From positions 1 to 21,688 of the IMG/VR virus record IMGVR_UViG_3300025110_000157: 21,688 nucleotides of DNA; one strand, written 5' to 3'. This stretch comes from a virus. Made by a program: the position numbers and the translations under genes. Below, in pieces: positions 1-6,581 of this stretch. A model generated the notes under the pieces. It saw only the letters and a program-made list of their open reading frames with translations, did not search any database and was not told the origin of the DNA. The stretch's first letter is position 1, and every line of letters begins with the position of its first letter.

Positions 1-96
1 CAGTCGCCGACGCTCGCACCTTTTATGCATATAGGTCAAAAAGCCAAAAGTGACAAAACGGCGCAGCGCACCCCCCCCGACCCCAAAACGTAAACC

Positions 97-618
97 ATGA
101 GCAGCAACGCAACCGATCTGAAACCAGATGCGTCACAACCTGACAAACTGACCGCGACCAATTTAGCCAAGGCTCTGGGCATCGCCCGCAAGACGCTTTA
201 CCATCTGCGCAAGACCGAAGGCGGCCCGAAGGCAAACGACTTGCGAGCTTGGCAAGCCTACCTTGAAGAGCGCGCCTTGACCACACGCGACGGCAAGAGT
301 GATGAACACCTGACGCAAGACTTACAGACGCTCAAGCGGCGACTGCTCTCGGCCCAAGCTGGCAAAGAGGAGGCGGTCAGGCAACTGAAGGAATTGCAGT
401 TGCAGCGAGAGCGTGACGGGCTTGTGCCGATGTCGGAGGCACGCGAGGCAATCAACCGGACGTTACAGCCTTTGCGCCAGTTGCTCGATGCCTTGCCGAG
501 AGCGGCGGCACTGGCAGCCAATCCAACCGAACCAGCGCACGCCGAGGAGGCAATCCGAGAGGAATTAGACAAGGTTTTCCGCATGATCCAAGAGGGGGAA
601 AATGAGCAAGACGCTTGA
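97..618 (+). CDS. Terminase small subunit (Nu1-like)
   Basis: This 173-residue protein probably recognises the packaging site on phage DNA and recruits the large terminase. Residues about 18-56 look like a helix-turn-helix: LTATNLAKALGIARKTLYHL followed by a GGP turn, the pattern of lambda Nu1-type small terminases. Residues about 70-170 are helical and rich in Glu, Lys and Gln, as expected for oligomerisation and contact with the large subunit. The gene overlaps the large terminase gene by 17 bases, which supports the call. The start is ATG with no clear Shine-Dalgarno; an 8-C run and a C/A-rich stretch lie just upstream. The codons after the start resemble those of the leaderless genes elsewhere in the window, but the promoter palindrome is absent here. 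Context and the N-terminal motif make the role likely. Confidence 0.8.
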   Translation: MSSNATDLKPDASQPDKLTATNLAKALGIARKTLYHLRKTEGGPKANDLRAWQAYLEERALTTRDGKSDEHLTQDLQTLKRRLLSAQAGKEEAVRQLKELQLQRERDGLVPMSEAREAINRTLQPLRQLLDALPRAAALAANPTEPAHAEEAIREELDKVFRMIQEGENEQDA

Positions 619-2404
619 CGAGTTCGCACGCGAGGCGTTTGCGTATCGCGCCCCGTTATCGGTCGAGGATTGGGCGACTAAATCGGTTGAGCTTTCGGAG
701 CGAGTGACCGAACAGGCTGGCCCCTATACGACCAAAAATCACCCATACGTTTGCGAAATAATTGAGGCAATCCGCAACCCAAGGATCAACAGAGTTTCGC
801 TTTGCTGGGGATCGCAGACGGCAAAGACAACCAGCTTTTATGTCATGCTCGGCTTTGTAATTGATCAAAAGCCGAAGCCGATTTTGTGGGTTTTCCCCAA
901 TGAGAAATTATGCAAAACGTTTGCGGCTGATCGCTGGATGCCATTTTGCCGCGAGTCGAGCGTGATCGCAAAACACTTGCCGCTTAACGGCGAGGGCGGG
1001 ATTGATTCGGACAAGTTCACGCTGACGAAACAAGAGTTTTCACGCTGCACAATGAACCTTGTCGGAGCGGGATCATCGGCCAACGTGCGCAGTTATCCAG
1101 TCAGCGTTTTGGTGTTGGATGAGATCGACGTGATTCCCGAAGGCACGCGCCGCGAATGCCTAGACCGAACGAAGGGAAAGCAGGATTTTACAATCCTCCA
1201 AAGCTCGACCCCCATCAGCGAAACGGGGGGAATCTGGCAAGAGTTCATGGAAGGCGACCGCCGCCGCTTTCATATCCCATGCCCGCATTGCGGGGAGCGT
1301 TTTGTTTTCCGCTGGCTCAATGATGAGGGCAAGCGCAATCTGCAATGGAGCGAGGAGGCAAAAGGCAAGGGTGGCGAGTGGAATATGCGCGAGGTCGAGA
1401 GGTCTGCGCGATACGTCTGCGAGCAGTGCGGGGAACCCATCAGCGACATTCACAAGATGAAAGCACTGCGCGCGGGCAAGTGGATCGCGGGCAACAGCAA
1501 CTCTGAGCGGGGCGTTCGGTCTTATCATCTCAATAGCTTTTATTCGCCTGTTTTGACCTTTGGGCGGATCGCTGTTGAATACCTCAAAGCATCAAAGACA
1601 ATCGAGGGCGAAAAGGCTTTCACCAATGGCTGGCTTGCCGAGCCTTGGCGGCCTGACATTGAGGGGCCAGTTGACGCCAAAGCATTCAGGGAGCATGAGG
1701 GCGAATTTGAGCGGGGCGAAATCGCTGGCGATTATCGGTTGATCGCTGCCGACGTTCAACGCGATCACTTTGTTTGGATTGTGCGCGGCTTTGATCGGGA
1801 CGGGCGCAGCTATTTGATCGACAACGGGCTTGCGTATACGTTTGAAGATTTGCACGCCATCGGCCAAAAATACGCGTGCGCAAAAGGCATCATTGACACG
1901 GGGTATCGCACCCAAGAAATTTACGAAGCGATCTTCAACTTTCGCCCGTTTTGGTTTGGCGCAAAGGGCCAAGACAAAATGCAAACCAGTTACCGGATCA
2001 ACAACCTTGACCCGTTCGCGCATGACCAAAGAAACGGCAAGGCCACGGTCGTATTGTGTCACCTAAATAAAGACATCTGGCAACAAGAGATGTTGCGCAA
2101 GCGATCTGGCGCGGCGATGAATTGGCACGTATACAGGGGGCCAGACTCGGAATATATCCGTCAAATGCTTTCAACGAATTTAGTCGAAAGCACAAACAAA
2201 CGCGGCCAGATTGTGCGCGAATGGAAAGTTGCGGGTCACAAACAGGATCACTTTTGGGATTGCGAAACCTATTGCCTCGCGTTGGCCCATATCTACGGAC
2301 TGACCGGAGCCAAAGCAAAACAGCGGGACGAAGCCCACAAGGTTGAAAAGACAAAGCGACGCGCACCGCGTCGGCAGTCTCAAGACGAAGAAAGTATTTG
2401 GTAA
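602..2404 (+). CDS. Terminase large subunit, GpA family (ATPase-nuclease)
   Basis: This 600-residue packaging motor is the lambda GpA type, near the usual length. Residues 69-76 (WGSQTAKT) form the variant Walker A loop of this family. Residues 169-176 (VLVLDEID) are Walker B, with D173 and E174. Two Cys pairs, C227/C230 (CPHC) and C273/C276 (CEQC), make the zinc-knuckle insertion common in GpA proteins. The C-terminal RNase-H-like nuclease has candidate metal ligands D384 (AADVQRD), D432 (IIDTGY) and D553 (DHFWD). The family feeds DNA into a procapsid docked at the portal and cuts concatemers, in many members at cos. No cos site could be recognised here. The stop is followed directly by the next ATG. 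Confidence 0.95.
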   Translation: MSKTLDEFAREAFAYRAPLSVEDWATKSVELSERVTEQAGPYTTKNHPYVCEIIEAIRNPRINRVSLCWGSQTAKTTSFYVMLGFVIDQKPKPILWVFPNEKLCKTFAADRWMPFCRESSVIAKHLPLNGEGGIDSDKFTLTKQEFSRCTMNLVGAGSSANVRSYPVSVLVLDEIDVIPEGTRRECLDRTKGKQDFTILQSSTPISETGGIWQEFMEGDRRRFHIPCPHCGERFVFRWLNDEGKRNLQWSEEAKGKGGEWNMREVERSARYVCEQCGEPISDIHKMKALRAGKWIAGNSNSERGVRSYHLNSFYSPVLTFGRIAVEYLKASKTIEGEKAFTNGWLAEPWRPDIEGPVDAKAFREHEGEFERGEIAGDYRLIAADVQRDHFVWIVRGFDRDGRSYLIDNGLAYTFEDLHAIGQKYACAKGIIDTGYRTQEIYEAIFNFRPFWFGAKGQDKMQTSYRINNLDPFAHDQRNGKATVVLCHLNKDIWQQEMLRKRSGAAMNWHVYRGPDSEYIRQMLSTNLVESTNKRGQIVREWKVAGHKQDHFWDCETYCLALAHIYGLTGAKAKQRDEAHKVEKTKRRAPRRQSQDEESIW

Positions 2405-3298
2405 ATGGCTTTACCTTTGGCAGCAATAGCGGGGCGGGCATTAGCGGGCGGCGCGGGGCGTGCGCTTGGCGGATTGGGTCGCGGATTGCGTGGCGCATTG
2501 GGGGGCGGAAAAGGAAAAGGAAAAAGCAGATCGCAAAATGCCAAGGTTGATTTTGAGCCTTTCAAAAAAGCATTGGCGAAGCTAAAGAAACAACTCTCCC
2601 CGAAGGTCACGGATAAGCAGATGCTTGAGGTCACGCGCTTAATTGCTGGCAGAATTTTAGGGCAAGCGGCAAACAAGACAGGCGTTACAAACAAGCGCGG
2701 GAAATTTTCAACAAGCCTTGGGTCGGGTCGCGCTCACATCAAAAGAAAATACAAATGGCCCGCGCCAGCGACGCGCGGAAAAAACAAGGGCAAAATCCCT
2801 CCTGTCAATCCGTCTGTCGTTAAGTCGATCAAATACAATCGCAAGGTCTACACTTATTCGGGTTGGGTCACTGGCAGAATTTACGCCGACCGAACGCGCA
2901 ACGGGATTCGGGCAATCGTTCAAAAGGGATTGACCAAAGCAAAAAACCGCGCGCTCAAAAGGTTGGGGTCAGGCAAGGCGGCTTGGTACTCGATCGCCAA
3001 GGCGCATCGTCTACCGCTTCAGTCTTTCAAAGACAAAGGACAACTCGGCGTTGCCTTGCGCGCAGTTACTGGCCGATATAAAAACGCAATCAAATCAAAA
3101 CAGGTCAACGCCAATGGGCGCACTGGCATCGAGTTCACAAATTCGGTTTTCAATAGTCTGAACCCGCACACGCGCGGTCTTGATGTTTTCAAAAAAGCAA
3201 TCAAAGGGCAGTCAAGCCAAGTCAGTACCCTAATCCGCAAAGGTTACATCAAAAGCCTTTCAACGGCATTCTCGCACCTCAAGCACACCGCAAAATAA
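2405..3298 (+). CDS. Very basic protein of unknown function between terminase and head genes
   Basis: This 297-residue protein was not recognised. The N-terminus (about 1-45) is a low-complexity Ala/Gly/Arg stretch, LGGLGRGLRGALGGGKGKGK, followed by a body rich in Lys and Arg with few acidic residues, so the calculated charge must be strongly positive. No signal peptide or catalytic motif is evident. The ATG touches the terminase stop, so it is cotranslated with packaging genes. Position and charge would fit a virion morphogenesis or neck protein, or a DNA-binding internal head protein. A distant relative of the minor-tail or virion-morphogenesis families is possible. The hairpin at 3299 and a new promoter follow it, so it closes the first transcription segment. 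Confidence 0.6.
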   Translation: MALPLAAIAGRALAGGAGRALGGLGRGLRGALGGGKGKGKSRSQNAKVDFEPFKKALAKLKKQLSPKVTDKQMLEVTRLIAGRILGQAANKTGVTNKRGKFSTSLGSGRAHIKRKYKWPAPATRGKNKGKIPPVNPSVVKSIKYNRKVYTYSGWVTGRIYADRTRNGIRAIVQKGLTKAKNRALKRLGSGKAAWYSIAKAHRLPLQSFKDKGQLGVALRAVTGRYKNAIKSKQVNANGRTGIEFTNSVFNSLNPHTRGLDVFKKAIKGQSSQVSTLIRKGYIKSLSTAFSHLKHTAK

Positions 3299-3314
3299 CC
3301 CTGTTTTTTCAGGC
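3299..3314 (+). terminator. CCTG-T6-CAGG hairpin ahead of promoter 1
   Basis: A short inverted repeat, CCTG / CAGG with a six-T loop, lies just after the stop of the basic protein and just before an A-tract and promoter. It is the same design as the A6-loop hairpins at 20482 and 21588. The stem is only 4 bp and a downstream T-run is lacking, so it would be a weak terminator on its own. It may mark a boundary between transcription units. Confidence 0.35.
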
Positions 3315-3337
3315 TCAAAAAAAAGTGAAATTTTCTC

Positions 3338-3366
3338 TTTACACGCAAGCGGTTTGCCTATACCTT
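3338..3366 (+). promoter_or_regulatory. Promoter 1 of the palindrome family, near-leaderless start
   Basis: TTTACA (3338-3343), a 17-base spacer and TACCTT (3361-3366) form a sigma70-like promoter. AAAAAAAAGTGAAA upstream resembles an UP element. The spacer carries CAAGCGGTTTG (3346-3356), an imperfect copy of the palindrome CAAGC-S-GCTTG. The ATG at 3379 is 12 bases after the -10 box, so a normal start site leaves a leader of about 5 bases. TATACC at 3359 is an alternative -10 with a 15-base spacer. Confidence 0.65.
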
Positions 3367-3378
3367 GACATCAACATT

Positions 3379-3780
3379 ATGAACGACAGCAACAACAACA
3401 ACAGCAGCAACGAACAAGTGATGAACATCAAGGGAATGAAAGTCCGGATTGACGATCCTCTTTATAAGGTTGGCGAGGCCGATGACGGCAGCGATTTTTC
3501 CGCCGAGTGTTATGTTGTGCAGGTCGAAACGCCTTGCGGTCGTCGGTTCAGCCACAAACACGGTTTCCCAACCTCGGAGCTTTGTTACACAGAGGATGGC
3601 CACGAGGCATTTACAGACGAGCGCGAAGAAAAGCGCGCCCAAGCCGAGCGTCTCGCCGATCGTATTCGCTCCGCTGGTCGTATTAACTTAGATCACTGGT
3701 TTGAGGTTCAACCAGTTTACGGCAGCCAAGCCTATGTTGGGCAAGGCGGCGACGCCGCTTTCTTGAGCCAGTACGATTAA
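3379..3780 (+). CDS. Small phage protein of unknown function with an Asn-rich start
   Basis: This 133-residue protein begins MNDSNNNNSSNE; its function was not recognised. The body has a beta-rich part with KGMKVRIDDPLY and CYVVQVETPCGRRF, then a helix (DEREEKRAQAERLADRIRSAG) and a tail GRINLDHWFEVQPVYGS. An in-frame ATG at 3325 would give a longer protein but would run through promoter 1, and the added residues are only a translation of the promoter repeat, so 3379 was chosen. The gene is first in a cassette set between the terminase and portal genes. A regulatory or host-takeover role is possible but cannot be shown. Confidence 0.7.
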   Translation: MNDSNNNNSSNEQVMNIKGMKVRIDDPLYKVGEADDGSDFSAECYVVQVETPCGRRFSHKHGFPTSELCYTEDGHEAFTDEREEKRAQAERLADRIRSAGRINLDHWFEVQPVYGSQAYVGQGGDAAFLSQYD

Positions 3781-3818
3781 AGCAACCCAAACCCAAAACC
3801 AAAAAAGGAAAAAAGAAA

Positions 3819-4085
3819 ATGTTAATTTGCGACCCCAGCCCAATGAGCATCGGACTTGACGAGTTTGAAGCCTTACACGTCCGCGAGGTAATTTTAGAGA
3901 AAGCAAATCAGTTGCACGAAGAGCGTAAACAGTTGCCAGCTTGGAAAGACTTGCGACATCCATCCGAGGAGGAATTGACCAAGGAACAACTGCTAGACGA
4001 TCGCATTGCAACCTTGCGCGGCGTCGCTTCAAAAATCGGCTACGAGCTTGAAAAATTAGAAAGAAAATTAGAAAGGACAAAATGA
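3819..4085 (+). CDS. Small helical protein of unknown function
   Basis: This 88-residue protein is mostly charged helix: EALHVREVILEKANQLHEE, then a loop with PAWKDLRHPSEEELTKEQ, then a helix DDRIATLRGVASKIGYELEKLERKLE, which could form a coiled coil. No enzyme motif is present. AAGGAA at 3805-3810, 8 bases before the ATG, is a reasonable ribosome site, unlike the leaderless first gene of the cassette. The end overlaps the next gene by ATGA, so the two are probably translationally coupled. Confidence 0.65.
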   Translation: MLICDPSPMSIGLDEFEALHVREVILEKANQLHEERKQLPAWKDLRHPSEEELTKEQLLDDRIATLRGVASKIGYELEKLERKLERTK

Positions 4086-4336
4086 AGTATTGCGAAATCA
4101 ACGGCAGACGATTCAAGATGGAAAAACTCAAGGGCGTAAACTACGACATCGCAATGAGGGTATCAAAGGCGTTGCGCAGCAATGGCGTCAAGGCTCGCGT
4201 CAAAACATCATACCATCACGAGCCGACGATTCACATTTACAATCACGGCGATGAATCAACTCGGCAGAAAATCAAAGAGGTTCGCGAACAGCTTGGGGAA
4301 GATTGGGCGCAAACCCAGCAAGTTCTTTGGGGATAA
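4082..4336 (+). CDS. Small basic protein of unknown function
   Basis: This 84-residue protein has a plausible alpha/beta fold. MKYCEINGRRFKMEKL is followed by a helix (YDIAMRVSKALRSNGVKARVK), a strand-like PTIHIYNHG and a final helix ending QVLWG. It was not recognised as a named family. AAAGGA lies just before the ATG, and the start overlaps the previous stop (ATGA). Promoter 2 starts within about 25 bases of its end. Confidence 0.65.
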   Translation: MKYCEINGRRFKMEKLKGVNYDIAMRVSKALRSNGVKARVKTSYHHEPTIHIYNHGDESTRQKIKEVREQLGEDWAQTQQVLWG

Positions 4337-4359
4337 CTAAAAAAAAGTGAAAGTTTCTC

Positions 4360-4388
4360 TTTACACGCAAGCCGCTTGGCTGTATCGT
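4360..4388 (+). promoter_or_regulatory. Promoter 2 of the palindrome family, leaderless start
   Basis: TTTACA (4360-4365), a 17-base spacer and TATCGT (4383-4388). An A8-GTGAAA tract lies upstream, as at promoter 1. The spacer holds a perfect odd-centred palindrome, CAAGCCGCTTG (4368-4378), at the same offset from the -35 box as in promoters 1 and 3. Only 9 bases separate the -10 box from the ATG at 4398, so transcription would begin within about 2 bases of the start codon. Confidence 0.7.
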
Positions 4389-4397
4389 GTCCGAACA

Positions 4398-4661
4398 ATG
4401 AACGACAGCAACAAACAAACCAAAACAAACTTCGTGTCTGATAAAATTCTGCGCGATGTCGCCATCGAACTACAACCCGCATTTGAGTTTAGCCTAACCA
4501 GCGCATCGCCCTTGCCAGAAATTGCAGAGGCCGCGCAGGATTTATTTGCTGACAGAGGGATTCGCCCCCGCTGGTCTGCTCTACTGCTGACCGCCAAGAT
4601 CGCAAAAGCGATTTGGATGGGGACAATCGACCGCACAAAGCAGGAAATCCAAAATAACTAA
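4398..4661 (+). CDS. Small protein of unknown function, leaderless gene
   Basis: This 87-residue protein begins MNDSNKQTKTN, almost the same first residues as the gene at 3379, which reflects the repeated promoter-start unit rather than a shared fold. The rest is mainly helical (EIAEAAQDLFADRGIRPRWSALLLTAKIAKAIWM). No family was recognised. The longer reading from 4347 was rejected because it translates the promoter itself. The gene stands alone between promoter 2 and the terminator at 4682, the layout of a moron. Confidence 0.65.
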   Translation: MNDSNKQTKTNFVSDKILRDVAIELQPAFEFSLTSASPLPEIAEAAQDLFADRGIRPRWSALLLTAKIAKAIWMGTIDRTKQEIQNN

Positions 4662-4681
4662 GCCTTGACCCCAAAAAACAC

Positions 4682-4706
4682 GCCCGCCATTTGGCGGGCT
4701 TTTTTT
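4682..4706 (+). terminator. Rho-independent terminator closing the small-gene cassette
   Basis: GCCCGCC, loop ATTT, GGCGGGC and then seven T (4700-4706) make a classical strong terminator with a 7-bp GC-rich stem. It sits 33 bases before the gpW-like gene, and no promoter is evident in that gap, so transcripts reaching the head genes must read through it, be antiterminated, or start at a promoter not recognised here. Confidence 0.9.
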
Positions 4707-4714
4707 GTGCCGTA

Positions 4715-4819
4715 ATGGGACAAACTCGCCAAGAATACAGTGGCGGCCAACCTGACATTGACCCAGATCAAAACGTTGCGCGACAACCTCGTGACAGCGT
4801 ACACGACGTTGAGCGATAA
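4715..4819 (+). other. Out-of-frame MGQT reading frame at the gpW start
   Basis: An ATG in TAATGGGACAAACTCGCC opens a 34-codon frame starting MGQTRQEYSGG, which overlaps the beginning of the gpW-like gene in another frame. Its first 14 bases match the start of the small frame at 10190 exactly, including the base before TAATG. Skipping the single A at 4739 would fuse MGQTRQEY to the gpW-like protein. It may be the true N-terminus, a leader peptide or a relic. The later part of the frame looks like an ordinary out-of-frame reading. Confidence 0.3.
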
Positions 4820-4979
4820 CCCAACCAAGCAATATCTGCTTGGTGATCGTCAATTTATGTATGAGGATCGAGCGGCAATCTGGGAGGAGATCGGCCATCT
4901 CACGCGCTTGGCTTGCTTACTCGACCCGACCGAAAAAGCCAAGGGATCAAACCGCGCTGATTTACGTTATTGGTCATGA
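4740..4979 (+). CDS. Head-tail joining protein, gpW-like
   Basis: This 79-residue protein resembles lambda gpW (68 residues): an N-terminal helix LTLTQIKTLRDNLVTAYTTL, a short beta hairpin KQYLLGDRQFMYED and a second helix AAIWEEIGHLTRLACLL. The gpW family plugs the portal after DNA packaging and lies just before the portal gene in lambda, as here. The start is GTG with no good ribosome site; an upstream ATG at 4715 (MGQTRQEY) is in another frame. The stop overlaps the portal start by ATGA. Family placement rests on length, secondary-structure pattern and position. Confidence 0.7.
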   Translation: MAANLTLTQIKTLRDNLVTAYTTLSDNPTKQYLLGDRQFMYEDRAAIWEEIGHLTRLACLLDPTEKAKGSNRADLRYWS

Positions 4980-6406
4980 GCATAATCGACAGAGCAAAAA
5001 CGGCGGCCCGTGTGCTGTTCGGCTACGAGGCAATCGCAAACACACGTTATCGCCGCACGCGCGGCGTTGACCCGTTGCGCGGTGAAGAGGTCGAGTTGCA
5101 GGGATACGACCGTGATCGGTTGGTTTCTACCCTGCTAAACCTCAAGCGCAACGATCCTGTCGCAAAGGCAATCTCGCGACTGCGACGCACCGACGTTGTG
5201 GGCGGCGGCATAATCCCCCAGCCATCAACGGGCGACGATTCGACTGACGATCAGATTAGCGAGTTGTGGGCGCAATGGTCGGCCATGCCTGAAGTAACTT
5301 GCACGATGGACATGACCCAACTGCAACAAGAGATTGCAGACGCGCCGCTTTTCTTTGGTGACATTGGCGTGCTGCTGACTCGTGGCGGGCGCGTGCAGCT
5401 AATCGAGGGCGACCGCATCGGGTCGCCTACGCTTTCGGCGTCGGAAAGCAACCCCAACAAAAACGGCGTAATCGTCGGCCCAGCGGGCAAGCCGCGCACT
5501 TACCAGATCGGCGACCGGATCAACGGCACGCTGAAAAATTTCAGAGACGTTCCCGCGCGTAATTTTCTTTTGTTTTACAAGCGGATGAGGCCGCAGCAAT
5601 GGCGAGGGATTCCGGAGCTTGCGCCGTGCGTCAACAGTTTGCAAGACGTTCGCGAATACGAAGCCATCGAAATGATTTCGGCCAAGGTTAGCGCGTCGCT
5701 GGCTGCCGTTATCAAGCGACAGGATTCGGTGCAGTTTGAGCTTTCAAACCGACTTGACGCAAACGATCAAGATGACGTTGGCCGCCTTGAAAGATTTGAG
5801 ACAGGCAAGTTTCATTACCTTGAGCCAAACGAATCAATCGAAACAATCAGCGCAAACGGTCGGCCAAACGTGGACGGCATACAGTTTGTGATGTATCACC
5901 TGCGCAAGGTCGGCGCGGCGGTTGGCATTCCGGTTGAGATGATCATGTCAACAATCGGCGAGTCATCTTTCAGCGCGTCGCAAGGTTTGATCTTGCAATA
6001 TCAAAGCGCGATCGAGGACAACCAAAGACAGGTTGCCGCTTTCCTCAACCGGATTTATCGGTGGAAACTCGGCCAATGGGTTGCCAACGGAATGCTGACA
6101 CCGCCGCAAAATATCAACCTATTTTCCTGCCGCTGGCAGACGCCAGCCTTTCGCTGGGTAAACAAGGCCGCGCAGGTCAAAGCCGATGCCGCATACGTTC
6201 AAATGGGCGCGCAATCCCTTGACGATGTGGCGAGTCAATTCGGGTACACCGCAGAGGCGTCAATGAGGCGTAAAGCGCAAAACATTCGGCAAGCTCAACA
6301 GATCGCCGAAGAGTTTGGCCTTGATGATTGGCGCGACCTGTTCAATCAATTTAACACAACCGCACAAGTCAACTTGACAGAGTTGATGGGAACCGAGGAG
6401 CAATAA
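4976..6406 (+). CDS. Portal protein, lambda gpB family
   Basis: This 476-residue protein forms the dodecameric ring at one capsid vertex through which DNA passes. The N-terminus (RYRRTRG, then DRDRLVSTLLNLKRNDPVAKAISRLRRTDVVGGGI) and the middle segments QLIEGDRIG, ARNFLLFYKRMRPQQWRGIPELAPCVNSL and FHYLEPNESIETIS are typical of the lambda-type portal family, as is VGIPVEMIMSTIGESSFSASQ near residue 320. The ATG at 4976 overlaps the gpW-like stop (ATGA) and is preferred to TTG at 4970. Length fits the family. Confidence 0.92.
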   Translation: MSIIDRAKTAARVLFGYEAIANTRYRRTRGVDPLRGEEVELQGYDRDRLVSTLLNLKRNDPVAKAISRLRRTDVVGGGIIPQPSTGDDSTDDQISELWAQWSAMPEVTCTMDMTQLQQEIADAPLFFGDIGVLLTRGGRVQLIEGDRIGSPTLSASESNPNKNGVIVGPAGKPRTYQIGDRINGTLKNFRDVPARNFLLFYKRMRPQQWRGIPELAPCVNSLQDVREYEAIEMISAKVSASLAAVIKRQDSVQFELSNRLDANDQDDVGRLERFETGKFHYLEPNESIETISANGRPNVDGIQFVMYHLRKVGAAVGIPVEMIMSTIGESSFSASQGLILQYQSAIEDNQRQVAAFLNRIYRWKLGQWVANGMLTPPQNINLFSCRWQTPAFRWVNKAAQVKADAAYVQMGAQSLDDVASQFGYTAEASMRRKAQNIRQAQQIAEEFGLDDWRDLFNQFNTTAQVNLTELMGTEEQ

Positions 6407-6407
6407 G

Positions 6408-6581
6408 ATGGCACGACCTAAAGTTGAAAAATACATTGAAACCAAAAACGCAAAACTCTGGGCGCAGTTAACGACCTGCGAACAAAACGCATTACGAAAG
6501 AAAAACCTTGCGCCAGATTCGGCGAAAGAAAAAGCCGAGCGCAAACCCGCAAGGGTTGAGCCGCCGAAAGGCAAAAAATGA
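6408..6581 (+). CDS. Small basic protein between portal and protease
   Basis: This 57-residue reading frame starts MARPKVEKYIETKNAKLWAQ one base after the portal stop and ends KGKK with its stop overlapping the protease start (ATGA). It is rich in Lys, Ala and Glu, without membrane segments. Tight packing on both sides and continuous phase argue that it is expressed. Function was not recognised; small proteins at this place are often head assembly accessories. Confidence 0.6.
   Translation: MARPKVEKYIETKNAKLWAQLTTCEQNALRKKNLAPDSAKEKAERKPARVEPPKGKK

Noticed and set aside
1-96. Possible cos site or promoter upstream of the small terminase
   Set aside because: No recognisable cohesive-end symmetry, no palindrome of the promoter family and no convincing -35/-10 pair were found; the stretch is only 96 bases.
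3325-3378. N-terminal extension MKFSLYTQ of the 3379 gene, and the parallel MKVSLYTQ extension at 4347
   Set aside because: Both are translations of the repeated promoter DNA. Starting there would place the promoter boxes inside the gene, and the ATG just after the -10 box fits the other two copies.
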